A DNA stretch of 64,000 nt from Flammeovirga sp. OC4 (GCF_000812565.1 NZ_JTAM01000022.1:1-64000); one strand, 5' to 3'; shown: positions 50,757-60,218, counted from the stretch's first letter. Translations and numbers: made by a program. Notes: a model not told the origin generated them from the sequence alone.

Positions 50757-51803
50757 TTAGTTATTAGAAAACCCATTTAAGTCCGTGAATTTCGTTCTTT
50801 TTTTCAAAAAAAACTCCTTTACAATCAACTTTTTATAAACTTCGGGAAAGTTAATTTTATGGTTTTTAATTTTTCGCCTTGCTTTCACTAAATATCCTAT
50901 CGAAAGATAAAAATCTCTATGTGCTTTTAACACTGCCCATAGGTTATTCACCTCTCCTTTCAGTAAAAATCTCACCCCCGCAACACCGTCTAAAACCATC
51001 CTCAAAAACAGTACTAATAGTAACTTTGAAGAAGGTAAATTTTTAAAAAGAAGGAATAAACCATTTCTAAAATTCAAGTAAGTCTTTTTTGGGTTTTCTC
51101 TACTCAATGTTCCACCGCCAACATGATATACCTCAGAAGTTCCTACCGCTTTGATTTTGTAGCCTTCACTCTTCAATCTCCAACATAAATCTATTTCCTC
51201 CATGTGAGCAAAGAACTTTTCATCCAATCCTCCCATTTTATGGTACAATTCTGCTCTTATAAATAAACAGGCACCTGTTGCCCAAAAAACTTCAACGGTA
51301 TCATCATATTGACCATCATCGTATTCTAGAGCATGCATGATTCTTCCTCGACAAAAAGGATAACCCATATAATCCATAAATCCTCCCGCAGCACCTGCGT
51401 GCTCAAAGGATTCTTGGTCCGAAAAGAGTTTGATTTTAGGTTGACAAGCTGCGATTTGACTATCGCTTTCCATTAAAGTGAGTAATGGAGTCAACCAGTT
51501 TTCAGGACATTGAATATCTGAATTCAAAAGCACATAGTATTTTGCGTCTATCTGCTCTAAGGCCTTATTGTAGCCTCCTGTAAATCCAAAGTTTTCAGAT
51601 AATTCAATCAACCTTACTTTAGGGTAATTTTCTTTTAAAAAGGGTATAGAATCATCAGTAGAAGCGTTATCTGCTACTATAACCTTGGCATCACAACTGC
51701 TTTGAATTACACTATCTAAAAATTCTTCTAAAAATCTTCTACCGTTATAATTTAAAATAACAATAGCTACTTCATCATAAGGAAGTCCACTTGTTGGCTT
51801 CAT
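50757..51803 (-). CDS. Family 2 glycosyltransferase (WbbL-like)
   Basis: This 348-residue GT-A enzyme starts EVAIVILNYNGRRFLEEFLDSV, with VIVADNASTDDS for nucleotide binding, a DxD-equivalent NSDIQ near residue 95, and the acceptor region VFWATGACLFIRAELYHKMGG followed by FFAHMEEIDLCWRLKSEGY. It transfers a sugar, often rhamnose, to a lipid-linked or polysaccharide acceptor. No other polysaccharide genes flank it; it follows the YbaB gene past a terminator. Confidence 0.92.
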   Translation of the reverse strand: MKPTSGLPYDEVAIVILNYNGRRFLEEFLDSVIQSSCDAKVIVADNASTDDSIPFLKENYPKVRLIELSENFGFTGGYNKALEQIDAKYYVLLNSDIQCPENWLTPLLTLMESDSQIAACQPKIKLFSDQESFEHAGAAGGFMDYMGYPFCRGRIMHALEYDDGQYDDTVEVFWATGACLFIRAELYHKMGGLDEKFFAHMEEIDLCWRLKSEGYKIKAVGTSEVYHVGGGTLSRENPKKTYLNFRNGLFLLFKNLPSSKLLLVLFLRMVLDGVAGVRFLLKGEVNNLWAVLKAHRDFYLSIGYLVKARRKIKNHKINFPEVYKKLIVKEFFLKKRTKFTDLNGFSNN

Positions 51804-51839
51804 GTCAACAAAAAAAATGTCTCAATTTATATATAAAAA

Positions 51840-51865
51840 GGTTGTTGATGTTTTGACCAACAACC
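51840..51865 (-). terminator. Terminator after the YbaB/EbfC gene
   Basis: The 8-bp arms ggttgttg (51840-51847) and caacaacc (51858-51865) are followed on the minus strand by tttttatata. Confidence 0.75.
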
Positions 51866-51894
51866 CTTATTCAGTTTATCTCAATAAGATTTTA

Positions 51895-52224
51895 TTATCC
51901 TAGATTTCCAAAGTCCATACCCGGAATATTTGGCATCATGCCTTTGGTAGTCTTCATCAATCGCTCTTGTCCTTTTTGATCTGCTTCCTTGATGGCTTGG
52001 TTTACAGCAGCAACAACAAGATCTTGTAACATCTCTCTATCTTCTTCTTTACAAAGCAAAGGATCAATTTCCAATTTGATGACCTGTTTTTTACCATTTG
52101 CAACGGCTCTTACCATTCCTCCACCTGCATCACCTTCAGCAGTTACATTTACTAGGTCTTCTTGTGCTTGTTTTAATTTTTCTTGGACTTCTTTTAACTG
52201 CCCAAACATATTACTAAAATCCAT
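51895..52224 (-). CDS. YbaB/EbfC family nucleoid-associated protein
   Basis: From ATG 52224 (MDFSNMFGQLKEVQEKLKQAQ) the protein is 109 residues, matching the family. The longer frame from 52269 adds a Cys-rich tail not seen in relatives. It has the N-terminal coiled helix, the VTAEGDAGGGMVRAVANGKKQVIKLEI strand region and a C-terminal Met/Gly tail. These small dimers bind DNA. It lies downstream of clpX. Confidence 0.9.
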   Translation of the reverse strand: MDFSNMFGQLKEVQEKLKQAQEDLVNVTAEGDAGGGMVRAVANGKKQVIKLEIDPLLCKEEDREMLQDLVVAAVNQAIKEADQKGQERLMKTTKGMMPNIPGMDFGNLG

Positions 52225-52253
52225 AACGATAGGTTCTTCATTAAATTTGAAAC

Positions 52254-52294
52254 ACAAACAGCAAAGCACTTAAGAGTAGTACCTTGCTGTTTGT
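52254..52294 (-). terminator. Possible terminator after clpX
   Basis: The arms acaaacagcaa (52254-52264) and ttgctgtttgt (52284-52294) form an 11-bp stem, but the sequence after it on the minus strand (gtttcaaattt) has only a weak T-run. Partial read-through into the YbaB gene is possible. Confidence 0.6.
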
Positions 52295-52318
52295 TAGATT
52301 TATTATGTCAATTTGTGC

Positions 52319-53554
52319 TTATGCAACTTTTAAGTTCTTAGCATGTGATGAGCTTTCAAATTTGATTTTTGCATAAGCTCTATCAATCACAAATTCTTTA
52401 ATTTTTTCTTCAGAAGAAGGTAATTCATACATAGCATCAAGCATAATCGCTTCTAAAATACTACGTAAACCTCTTGCTCCTAAGTCATATTCTAATGCTT
52501 TTTCTACGATGTAATCCAAAGCATCATCTTCAAATACCAAATCAATGTCTTCCATTGCAAACAATTTCTTGTACTGCTTTGTCAAGGCATTTTTAGGTTC
52601 TGTTAGAATATTTCTTAATGCATCTTTATCCAAAGGCTTTAAGTAAGTAACCAATGGCAAACGACCAATCAATTCTGGAATAATACCAAAACGTTTCAAG
52701 TCTTGTGCTGTTACAAACTCTAAAAGCTCTTCTTTATTCAATTCTGGTTGATCTTCTTCTTTGCCTGCAAAACCAATTGGTCTTGTATTCAAACGAGAAG
52801 CAATCATATCCGCGATACCTGCAAAGGCACCACCACAGATAAATAAGATGTTTTCAGTGTTTACTGAGATCAGCTTTTGTTCAGGGTGCTTTCTACCACC
52901 TTGAGGAGGAACATTTACAATCGACCCTTCCAACAATTTCAACAATGCTTGTTGAACCCCTTCACCACTTACGTCTCTTGTGATCGATGGATTATCCGAC
53001 TTACGAGCAATCTTATCGATCTCATCAATATAAACAATACCTCTCTCAGCTTGCTCCACATTGTAATCGGCAGCTTGTAGTAGACGTGTTAGGATTGTTT
53101 CTACATCTTCACCTACATAACCTGCTTCTGTGATTACCGTGGCATCAGCAATACAGAAAGGTACTTGTAATGCTTTTGCTAAAGTTTTAGCTAATAATGT
53201 TTTTCCAGTACCAGTATTACCTGTCATGATAATATTTGATTTTTCAATCACAATATCATCAGAAGACTGTTTTTGGTTTAAACGCTTATAATGATTATAA
53301 ACAGCAACCGAGAGCACTCGTTTTGCTTTTTCCTGCCCGATAATATATTCATCAAGATGCTTTTTCATCTCGGCAGGCGTTTTTAAATCAAACGAAGAAG
53401 TTTCCATATCCTTTTTACGAGGTTTTCTTTCCTCCATCAGGATTTGGTGTACTTGTTCAATACAATTGTTACAGATCTGAGCATTCTGACCTGAAACCAT
53501 TAATTCCACCGTGTCTTTAGGTGCGCCACAAAACGAACAGAAATTCCCTTTCAT
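52319..53554 (-). CDS. clpX: ATP-dependent Clp protease ATP-binding subunit ClpX
   Basis: At 411 residues this is full-length ClpX. An N-terminal zinc-binding domain carries Cys6, Cys9, Cys28 and Cys31. The AAA+ module has Walker [13 protein letters not shown], the pore loop [10 protein letters not shown], Walker [13 protein letters not shown], and the C-terminal [24 protein letters not shown]. It unfolds substrates for ClpP, encoded 291 bp upstream on the same strand but behind a terminator. A perfect 24-bp dyad lies just before the start. Confidence 0.97.
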   Translation of the reverse strand: MKGNFCSFCGAPKDTVELMVSGQNAQICNNCIEQVHQILMEERKPRKKDMETSSFDLKTPAEMKKHLDEYIIGQEKAKRVLSVAVYNHYKRLNQKQSSDDIVIEKSNIIMTGNTGTGKTLLAKTLAKALQVPFCIADATVITEAGYVGEDVETILTRLLQAADYNVEQAERGIVYIDEIDKIARKSDNPSITRDVSGEGVQQALLKLLEGSIVNVPPQGGRKHPEQKLISVNTENILFICGGAFAGIADMIASRLNTRPIGFAGKEEDQPELNKEELLEFVTAQDLKRFGIIPELIGRLPLVTYLKPLDKDALRNILTEPKNALTKQYKKLFAMEDIDLVFEDDALDYIVEKALEYDLGARGLRSILEAIMLDAMYELPSSEEKIKEFVIDRAYAKIKFESSSHAKNLKVA

Positions 53555-53590
53555 TTATTCTCTCCTTGCCTTTACTCTACATTCAAAAAT

Positions 53591-53614
53591 GTATAAAGAA
53601 AACTTTCTTTATAC
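53591..53614. promoter_or_regulatory. Perfect 24-bp dyad upstream of clpX
   Basis: The 11-bp arms gtataaagaaa (53591-53601) and tttctttatac (53604-53614) are separated by 2 bp, centred 48 bp before the clpX ATG. A second dyad, ataaactc/gagtttat, spans 53619-53648. They could be operators or leader hairpins. Confidence 0.45.
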
Positions 53615-53708
53615 CATAATAAACTCAATAATATATTCTAGAGTTTATATTCTTTATGTTGAAAATGCAAGTTACTACAAATTTTACACTTTCTTACAAT
53701 AGATAAGA

Positions 53709-53734
53709 GGGAAATATCAGATCATTTCCCTCTC
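53709..53734 (-). terminator. Hairpin downstream of clpP
   Basis: The 9-bp arms gagggaaat (53709-53717) and atttccctc (53726-53734) form a compact stem 112 bp after clpP. On the minus strand only ttatctattg follows, so termination strength is uncertain. Confidence 0.55.
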
Positions 53735-53845
53735 AATACCAATGTTTTATACTTATAACAGCTTTTTTATTGATTTTTCACATAAAGTGATGGTTTGAAT
53801 CTACTTTTTATGTAAAAAGGAATAAAATTACTATTAAAGTCTAGT

Positions 53846-54526
53846 TTAATCGTTCTTTGGGTTTCTTGTCAAAACCTCATCAATTAAACCATATTCTTTG
53901 GCTTGCTGAGCTCTCATCCAGTAGTCACGATCTGAGTCTTGCCACACTTTATCATAAGGTTGACCTGAATGATTTGCTAGAATTTCATAAAGCTCTTTCT
54001 TTAACTTTTGAATTTCTCTTGCTGTAATCTCAATATCAGATGCTTGACCTTGGGCACCACCTAGCGGTTGGTGAATCATGATTCTTGAGTGAGGTAAAGC
54101 AGATCTTTTTCCTTCAGCACCACCTGCTAATAAAACAGCTCCCATTGATGCTGCTAAACCAGTACAGATTGTAGCTACGTCAGGACGAACGTACTGCATT
54201 GTATCATACATACCCAAACCTGCATAGACAGATCCTCCTGGGCTATTGATGTACATCAAAATATCTTTTTTAGCATCAATTGATTCTAAGAATAATAACT
54301 GTGCAATAACAATATTTGAAATGGCGTCATCCACTTGAGTACCCATGAAGATGATACGGTCAGCAATTAATCTTGAGAATACGTCAATTTCGGCAAATCT
54401 ACGATCACGCTCTTCAATAACTGTACGTGTCATATTTTCGAAATTACCAATATAGCTATCCATGTGAAGGCTCGAGATCCCCTGATCCTTCATGGCAAAT
54501 TTTTTAAATTCGTTCTTTAAATCCAT
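53846..54526 (-). CDS. clpP: ATP-dependent Clp protease proteolytic subunit ClpP
   Basis: This 226-residue protein has the complete catalytic triad: Ser127 in [12 protein letters not shown], His152 in [11 protein letters not shown] and Asp201 in [28 protein letters not shown] and the C-terminal [11 protein letters not shown] are family motifs. It forms the degradation chamber used by ClpX. The N-terminal extension of about 35 residues ([18 protein letters not shown]) is typical for this phylum. Confidence 0.97.
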   Translation of the reverse strand: MDLKNEFKKFAMKDQGISSLHMDSYIGNFENMTRTVIEERDRRFAEIDVFSRLIADRIIFMGTQVDDAISNIVIAQLLFLESIDAKKDILMYINSPGGSVYAGLGMYDTMQYVRPDVATICTGLAASMGAVLLAGGAEGKRSALPHSRIMIHQPLGGAQGQASDIEITAREIQKLKKELYEILANHSGQPYDKVWQDSDRDYWMRAQQAKEYGLIDEVLTRNPKND

Positions 54527-54604
54527 AGTTTAATCAATTTTATGAGTTAACGCTTATTAGTACTAGACTATATATAAGCATGTTTGAAACATGCACTTAC
54601 AAAA

Positions 54605-54640
54605 GAGAGCAGTGTATTTTCAATCAATCACACTGCTCTC
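54605..54640 (-). terminator. Terminator of holB
   Basis: An 11-bp stem pairs gagagcagtgt (54605-54615) with acactgctctc (54630-54640), followed on the minus strand by ttttgtaag. Confidence 0.85.
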
Positions 54641-54719
54641 CTATACAAATATAAAATAATACTGTTACGAGAGAAGAAAAATCTTCTCTGTTTTTCGTTT
54701 TTTTCTTCAAAAATTGAAA

Positions 54720-55862
54720 TTAATACGTAATACGACCAAATGCCTTTCCTACCTTAATGGATAAGGTTACGAATGTGATTTTAGGGTTCGCATTTCTTTC
54801 AATATAATAAAAAGAGTCATTAAAACTTTTCACCAATTCCGGCAGGTTCTTCTCTGTGAGGACTTTAGAAAAATTATTTACAAATTCCCTCGTCTCCTCG
54901 TCCAATCGAATAACAGCTTCTGCATTATTCTTAATGAGCATTGCTTCTCGAAAAAGCGTCAATCCAAACTTGAAAAAGTTTTTCTGTCCTTCTTTTCCTA
55001 GTTTATTGAACTCTTCTGACCATTTTCCGGCTATCTCCGTAAAATCACGTTTAAAACAAGAACGCATCCAATTTTTGAATAGCTCTTCGCTTTGGTCAGG
55101 TACATCTGAAGCAATTCTTAAAGCTTCACGGATATTTCCATCTGCCAAAAAAGCTACTTTTTGAGCTTTATTGATCTCTATACCTTGCTCTACTAACAAA
55201 TTCGATATTTCGTCATCAGAAGGAGATGGAACGTATATTTTTTGAGCCCTTGAAAGAATGGTGACTAAAAGTTTTTCGGGATCATTACTCACCATAAAAA
55301 ACAATGTTTTCTCTGGCGGTTCTTCTAATATTTTTAAAACTGCATTGGCGGCAGGAGCCTGCATTAATTCGGGCATCCACATCAAAACAATTTTATAACC
55401 TCCTTGATGTGCCTTAATGGACATAGACTTAATCACCTCACGACTTTCTTGTCTAGAAATGATCGCTTGTTTGTTTTCTCCTCCCACAAAGTCTACCCAA
55501 TCACTTACATTCTTATAGGCTCCATTTTCATCGAGTAAAAATGACCTCCAATCAGGAAGAAAACGCTCTGTAACGGCGTCTTCCCTTTTACTGACTTTCT
55601 TTGTGGTAACCGTAGGAACTACAAAGTGTAAATCAGGGTGAAGTAATTTTTGTGCATTTCTACATGATTTACATTCTCCACAAGCGTCTTCTTCTCCAGG
55701 GTTTTCACAGTTCAAATAATTTGCATAGGCTAATGCCAATGAAAGCTGTACTCCTCCTTCTTTCCCTATAAATAATTGTGCATGTGCAATTTTATTTTGC
55801 TGTGCAGCATGGATTAATATTTTCTTTACGTCTGACGCCCCTGGTACTTGTGCAAAAAGCAT
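54720..55862 (-). CDS. holB: DNA polymerase III subunit delta' (clamp loader)
   Basis: This 380-residue AAA+-like protein has IAHAQLFIGKEGGVQLSLALAYANYL at the degenerate P-loop, a zinc site (CENPGEEDACGECKSCRNAQKL) and the PDLHFVVP motif. It also has KIVLMWMPELMQAPAANAVLKILEEPPEKTLFFMV, the conserved sensor region of clamp-loader subunits. The gamma/tau subunit is encoded elsewhere. It ends at its own terminator before clpP. Confidence 0.92.
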   Translation of the reverse strand: MLFAQVPGASDVKKILIHAAQQNKIAHAQLFIGKEGGVQLSLALAYANYLNCENPGEEDACGECKSCRNAQKLLHPDLHFVVPTVTTKKVSKREDAVTERFLPDWRSFLLDENGAYKNVSDWVDFVGGENKQAIISRQESREVIKSMSIKAHQGGYKIVLMWMPELMQAPAANAVLKILEEPPEKTLFFMVSNDPEKLLVTILSRAQKIYVPSPSDDEISNLLVEQGIEINKAQKVAFLADGNIREALRIASDVPDQSEELFKNWMRSCFKRDFTEIAGKWSEEFNKLGKEGQKNFFKFGLTLFREAMLIKNNAEAVIRLDEETREFVNNFSKVLTEKNLPELVKSFNDSFYYIERNANPKITFVTLSIKVGKAFGRITY

Positions 55863-55992
55863 GTAAATCTGATTAGTTGTTTTTTTTAGATTTCCTACCT
55901 CCTATAGATAGCACAGCAAATTTCAATTTTTCAAACTTTAATGCAAATACTTTATGCACTACTTCGTCAATTTTTGTTATTAGGATTAGGGC

Positions 55993-56025
55993 ATAAAAAA
56001 AAGAGACCTCAAATTATGAGGCCTC
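55993..56025 (-). terminator. Terminator of the downstream small lipoprotein gene
   Basis: On the minus strand agaggcctca pairs with tgaggtctct (one G-U), followed immediately by eight T residues. It lies 52 bp after the stop at 56077. Confidence 0.88.
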
Positions 56026-56076
56026 TTAAGGGTAAATACATTTCATATCATACATAGAAAATCTTTATATTTTGAC

Positions 56077-56211
56077 CTATTCATGAACTTTGTGATAAAT
56101 ATTGTTCATGTCATTAGGGTTATAGCCTGATGCAATTGAATCTTTATAAGATACACAACTACTTAGAGATAGCAAAAATGCTCCTATCAATATAAGTTTT
56201 AAATATTTCAT
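56077..56211 (-). CDS. Tiny lipoprotein, paralogue 1 (44 residues)
   Basis: The frame encodes a 44-residue precursor. The signal MKYLKLILIGAFLLSLSSC ends in a lipobox with Cys19, then a 26-residue mature peptide with SYKDS, SGYNPNDMNNIYH and terminal KVHE. It is 31/44 identical to the second copy 222 bp upstream, and most DNA differences fall at third codon positions, which argues that it is translated. It has its own terminator. I know no named family. A small envelope-anchored or signalling peptide is a guess. Confidence 0.75.
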   Translation of the reverse strand: MKYLKLILIGAFLLSLSSCVSYKDSIASGYNPNDMNNIYHKVHE

Positions 56212-56404
56212 AGTAGTGTAAGTTTGAGATGGTAATAGTGGTAGTGTAAATTTTACATCTTTAAGTTAACATATATTTACTAGAATCACAAAATATTGCC
56301 ATATATTATTGACTACTAACAATTTCAATAACTATAAAAAGATAAAATAAAGCTCAAAAACGTTATTTATCATACATTTTCGGCATCTATTTATTACTAT
56401 AAAA

Positions 56405-56423
56405 CCTTCTAAAAAATAGAAGG
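56405..56423 (-). terminator. Short terminator of the upstream small lipoprotein gene
   Basis: The 7-bp arms ccttcta (56405-56411) and tagaagg (56417-56423) are followed on the minus strand by ttttatag, just after the stop at 56433. Confidence 0.65.
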
Positions 56424-56432
56424 CTGTCTTCA

Positions 56433-56567
56433 CTATTCGTGGACAATGTGGTAAATATTTTCGATATCATCTGGGTTATATCCCGATACTACTGAGTCTT
56501 TGTATGAGATACAGCTACTCATGGCTAATGCAAAAAAGCCAATCAATATTATTTTGAAGTATTTCAT
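56433..56567 (-). CDS. Tiny lipoprotein, paralogue 2 (44 residues)
   Basis: This second 44-residue precursor has the signal MKYFKIILIGFFALAMSSC (Cys19) and a mature part with SYKDSVVSGYNPDDIENIYH and terminal IVHE. Length, lipobox and the motif SGYNPxDxxNIYHxVHE are kept relative to the copy at 56077-56211. It has its own downstream hairpin, so the two copies are likely separate transcripts. It is divergent from trmD. The function is unknown. Confidence 0.75.
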   Translation of the reverse strand: MKYFKIILIGFFALAMSSCISYKDSVVSGYNPDDIENIYHIVHE

Positions 56568-56710
56568 GGTTTTATAGTTTTAGTTTGTTGTAATATTTAT
56601 TTATACGTAATAAATACACTTAAAGGTGCTTTTTTAGGCGTATTTAACAAGAAAAACAAATAGTTGTGAATCAGCAGCTCATTACAAAAAGGATTTCGAT
56701 ACAATGTTTG

Positions 56711-56718
56711 TATCTTTG
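56711..56718 (+). promoter_or_regulatory. Probable -7 promoter element of trmD
   Basis: TATCTTTG matches TAnnTTTG and lies 45 bp before the trmD ATG. No clear -33 TTTG was found at the expected distance. Confidence 0.45.
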
Positions 56719-56763
56719 TTTTTCAAATTTATTTAGATTTTCAACTCAATCGTTGTCATTATA

Positions 56764-57492
56764 ATGCGTATTGATATTATTTCTTGTGTGCCCAAATTAT
56801 TGGACAGTCCATTTTCTCACTCTATACTTCAAAGAGCCAATGATAAAGCCCTTTCTGAAGTACACGTTCATGATTTAAGAGAGTATAAAGTGAATAAACA
56901 TGGTCACATTGACGATTATGCCTATGGACATGGTGCAGGAATGGTATTAATGGCAGACCCTATTTTCAACTGTATTGAAGATTTAAAGAAAGAAAGAGAC
57001 TATCAAGAGGTAATCTATATGACGCCTGATGGTGAAGTTTTCGATCAACAAATTGCCAATCACCTTTCCATTAGTTGCGAAAATATCATTATTCTTTGTG
57101 GACATTATAAAGGAATTGATCAAAGGGTAAGAGATGAAGTGATCACAAGAGAGATCTCTATCGGTGATTTTGTACTTTCTGGAGGTGAATTAGCTGCTGC
57201 TGTTGTTGCTGATGCTATTATCCGATTAATTCCGGGAGTATTGGGGGATGAAACCTCAGCATTGACCGATTCTTTCCAAGATGGTCTTTTGGCACCTCCG
57301 GTATACACAAGGCCTAGAGAATGGAAAGGACAAGAGGTTCCAGCTATTTTGCTTTCTGGTCATGAATCAAAAATTGATGAATGGCGACTGGAACAGTCTA
57401 TGGAACGTACAAAGGAAAGACGTCCTGATCTTTGGGAAAACTATTTAAAAGCACATCCTGAAGTAAAGTCGAAGAAAAAGAAGAAGAAATAA
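56764..57492 (+). CDS. trmD: tRNA (guanine-N1)-methyltransferase TrmD
   Basis: This 242-residue SPOUT methyltransferase starts MRIDIISCVPKLLDSPFSHSI. It has the trefoil-knot motifs YGHGAGMVLMADPIF, MTPDGEVFDQQIA, ILCGHYKGIDQRVRDE and EISIGDFVLSGGELAA. It makes m1G37 in tRNAs. The C-terminus ends in a run of lysines. It is usually near rpsP/rplS in other phyla; here it is alone. Confidence 0.97.
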   Translation: MRIDIISCVPKLLDSPFSHSILQRANDKALSEVHVHDLREYKVNKHGHIDDYAYGHGAGMVLMADPIFNCIEDLKKERDYQEVIYMTPDGEVFDQQIANHLSISCENIIILCGHYKGIDQRVRDEVITREISIGDFVLSGGELAAAVVADAIIRLIPGVLGDETSALTDSFQDGLLAPPVYTRPREWKGQEVPAILLSGHESKIDEWRLEQSMERTKERRPDLWENYLKAHPEVKSKKKKKK

Positions 57493-57515
57493 AATAGCTT
57501 TCTAAGCTACAATAA

Positions 57516-57553
57516 AAAAATGCCACTTTCCATGTTTGAAAAGTGGCATTTTT
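57516..57553. terminator. Bidirectional terminator between trmD and ilvE
   Basis: A 14-bp perfect stem pairs aaaaatgccacttt (57516-57529) with aaagtggcattttt (57540-57553), with A-rich and T-rich flanks that serve both converging genes. Confidence 0.92.
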
Positions 57554-57595
57554 GTTTTGAGTACTAAACGTACTTCAGTAATTAGAAAAGGGAGC

Positions 57596-58672
57596 TTAGA
57601 TTTTGTATGTCCAACCTCTTGCGTCTTCCAATTCTCCTTTTTGAATCCCTTGGAATTTTTCTTTTAACTCTTGAGCAAAAGTATAATCTGCTGGTAATTC
57701 ATAATCAATACCATCATCGGCAATTGATGCGAAAGGAGCAATTGTTACAGCTGTACCAATACCGAAAGCACCGTTTAATCTACCTTCTTTAATAGCTGTA
57801 ATTACTTCTTCTACAGAAATATGACGCTCTTCCACTTTCTTACCCATTTCCTCTAATAACTCTATTACAGTCAAACGAGTGACAGAACGAAGAATAGTAT
57901 CTTCTACTGGAATAGTTGGAGCTGTTACAAACGTTCCGTCCAAATCAAACATAACGTTCATTGTACCCGATTCCTCAATATATTTATGCTCTTTAGCATC
58001 TGTCCAAAGTAACTGATCGTAACCTTGTTCTGCTGCTAATTTTGCTGGAAGTAAAGAGGCTGCATAGTTTCCTGCTACTTTAGCGAAACCTGTTCCACCT
58101 GGAGCTGTTCTCGAAAACTCCTTCTCTACTTTCACTTTTAAGGCTTTAGAATAATATTTTCCTGCTGGAGCTGTGATGATGGCAAAAGTATAAGTTTCTG
58201 AAGGACGCATCCCTAAAAACTCATCTGTTGCAAACATAAATGGACGAATATATAAAGAACTATCCGGCGTGTTAGGAACCCAATCTCTATCCACTTCTAA
58301 AAGTGTATGTAAACCTTCCATGAAGATTTCTTCTGGAATCGCTGGCATACAAATTCTTTCAGCAGAAACGTTCATTCTTTTGGCGTTTTCCTGTGGACGG
58401 AATACCAATACCTCTTCAGGGTTTTGAGCGTTTCTAAAACCTTTTAATCCTTCAAAAATAGACTGTCCATAATGCAATGAAGACGTTGCAGGACTTAATT
58501 GAAATGAATCGTAAGGGACGACTCTTAAGTCTTGCCATTTACCATCGCGATAGTCAGCCACAAACATATGGTCAGACATAGTCTTTCCAAATGGGATATT
58601 ATTGAAATCTACTGTACTTAAACGTGAGTTCTCAGTCTTCTCAATTCTGATGTCTAATGTCAAATCCTTCAT
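57596..58672 (-). CDS. ilvE: Branched-chain amino acid aminotransferase
   Basis: This 358-residue fold-type IV PLP enzyme belongs to the longer BCAT group: LHYGQSIFEGLKGFR, RPFMFATDEFLGMRPSETY, the PLP Lys198 in GTGFAKVAGNYAASLLPA, EESGTMNVMF and AFGIGTAVTIAPF. It interconverts branched-chain amino acids and their 2-oxo acids. It stands alone, converging with trmD. Confidence 0.96.
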   Translation of the reverse strand: MKDLTLDIRIEKTENSRLSTVDFNNIPFGKTMSDHMFVADYRDGKWQDLRVVPYDSFQLSPATSSLHYGQSIFEGLKGFRNAQNPEEVLVFRPQENAKRMNVSAERICMPAIPEEIFMEGLHTLLEVDRDWVPNTPDSSLYIRPFMFATDEFLGMRPSETYTFAIITAPAGKYYSKALKVKVEKEFSRTAPGGTGFAKVAGNYAASLLPAKLAAEQGYDQLLWTDAKEHKYIEESGTMNVMFDLDGTFVTAPTIPVEDTILRSVTRLTVIELLEEMGKKVEERHISVEEVITAIKEGRLNGAFGIGTAVTIAPFASIADDGIDYELPADYTFAQELKEKFQGIQKGELEDARGWTYKI

Positions 58673-58724
58673 AATACTGAACTAACAATTTTTTGCGATG
58701 TGAAAAATGTGCCATAAATATAGA

Positions 58725-58732
58725 TAGATTTG
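58725..58732 (+). promoter_or_regulatory. Possible -7 promoter element of the CNNM gene
   Basis: TAGATTTG matches TAnnTTTG, 80 bp before the ATG at 58813. The same octamer occurs upstream of tRNA-Trp. No clear -33 element is seen. Confidence 0.4.
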
Positions 58733-58812
58733 TACTATTGTGAGTTATTATTTCGAAAATTGTACGACTCTTAAGGAGATTTTTTGATATTTGTTAAAAA
58801 TTTCGGAGAAAA

Positions 58813-60132
58813 ATGAATGAAAACATAATTTACATCGGTTTATGTCTTTTATTTTCTGCTTTCTTTTCCGCTACTGAAATCGCTTTCGTTTCGGCAAATA
58901 GACTGCATATTGAAGTACAAAGACAGAAGGACTCTTTTACGGGTAGGCTGATTGATAAATTTTTTGAAAATAAATCTACTTTTATTACCACTATTCTGAT
59001 TGGCAATACTTCTGCATTAGTAATGTATGGTGTATTTGTATCCAACGTTTTAGATCCATTTTTTCAAGAACTTTTCAAAGAAAAGCTCCCTGCTTTAGAC
59101 GCTGGGTCTATTGAAGTAGGCGTGTTGATTTCTCAAACAGTTTTATCAACAGTTGTAGTATTGGTTACAGCGGAGTTTTTACCTAAAAGTCTGACCATGC
59201 TCAACCCCGATTTGTTCTTGAATATCGCAGCACCTCCTATGAATATCATTTATACGGTGCTTTATCCTGTCACATGGACTGTTGAGAAACTTTCGCAGTT
59301 TTCAATTAAATATTTGATGGGAGTAAAAATGGAAGAACAAGAAACCCCGTTTAACTTGACAGATTTAAGTCAATATATCAATGATATTGAATTGGCATCT
59401 CAAGATGATGATGATCCAGAAAGTGAAAGTTTGGATAAAAAATATTTTGAAAATGCACTACAATTCAAAGAAGCAAAGGCTAGAGATGTCATGATTCCTC
59501 GTAAAGAGATTGTTGCTCTTGACATTGAGGAAGATATTGAAGCTCTGAGAAAATTGTTTATTGACAGTGGACACTCTAAAATACCTATTTATAGAGATGA
59601 TTTAGATGATATTGTTGGTTATTGTCATGTTAGACAACTTTACAAAAAACCACAATCCATTCAGGAAATTATACGTGAAATGCCTTCTAAACCTGAAACT
59701 GCCGCTGCCGATGAAATGATGGCTTATATGATGGCTGAACAGAAAAGTATGGTATGGATCATCGATGAATATGGAGGTACAGCCGGTATAGCTACTTTAG
59801 AAGATATTACGGAAGAAATTGTTGGTGAAATTGAAGATGAACATGATGAAGACGACCTTCCTTTCTTCAAAGAAGATGAACATACTTATTTGCTTACCGC
59901 TAGGCATGAGGTAGATACACTCAACGAAAAACACAACTGGAAAATTGAAGAAGGAGAATACGATACCTTAGGTGGATTTATTCTTTATCACCATAGAAAT
60001 ATTCCTCAAGTAGGCGAAAATATTGAAGTAGATCATTTACAGTTTAATATCGTCACCATGGATGGTGCAAGAATCGACATGGTTCGATTACATTTTAAAC
60101 AAGAAGAAGAAGATCAAAAAGAGGAAAATTAG
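58813..60132 (+). CDS. CNNM/CorC-HlyC family transport protein (hemolysin-like)
   Basis: This 439-residue protein has a DUF21/CNNM membrane domain with about four helices (LLFSAFFSATEIAFVSANRLHIE, TTILIGNTSALVMYGVFVSN, VLVTAEFLPKSL). A CBS pair lies at about 225-340 (DVMIPRKEIVALDIEEDIEALRKL, MVWIIDEYGGTAGIATLEDITEEIVGEI), and a CorC_HlyC C-terminal domain follows. Members handle Mg2+/Co2+ export. A GldE-type gliding protein is a related possibility in this phylum, but no gld gene is adjacent. Confidence 0.9.
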   Translation: MNENIIYIGLCLLFSAFFSATEIAFVSANRLHIEVQRQKDSFTGRLIDKFFENKSTFITTILIGNTSALVMYGVFVSNVLDPFFQELFKEKLPALDAGSIEVGVLISQTVLSTVVVLVTAEFLPKSLTMLNPDLFLNIAAPPMNIIYTVLYPVTWTVEKLSQFSIKYLMGVKMEEQETPFNLTDLSQYINDIELASQDDDDPESESLDKKYFENALQFKEAKARDVMIPRKEIVALDIEEDIEALRKLFIDSGHSKIPIYRDDLDDIVGYCHVRQLYKKPQSIQEIIREMPSKPETAAADEMMAYMMAEQKSMVWIIDEYGGTAGIATLEDITEEIVGEIEDEHDEDDLPFFKEDEHTYLLTARHEVDTLNEKHNWKIEEGEYDTLGGFILYHHRNIPQVGENIEVDHLQFNIVTMDGARIDMVRLHFKQEEEDQKEEN

Positions 60133-60218
60133 AATTCAACAACTTATTTTTACATTTTTTTAATTGTAGTTAATGATTTTAAACCGAAAAGGTCTATTAT
60201 TGTAATACTAAAACAAGA

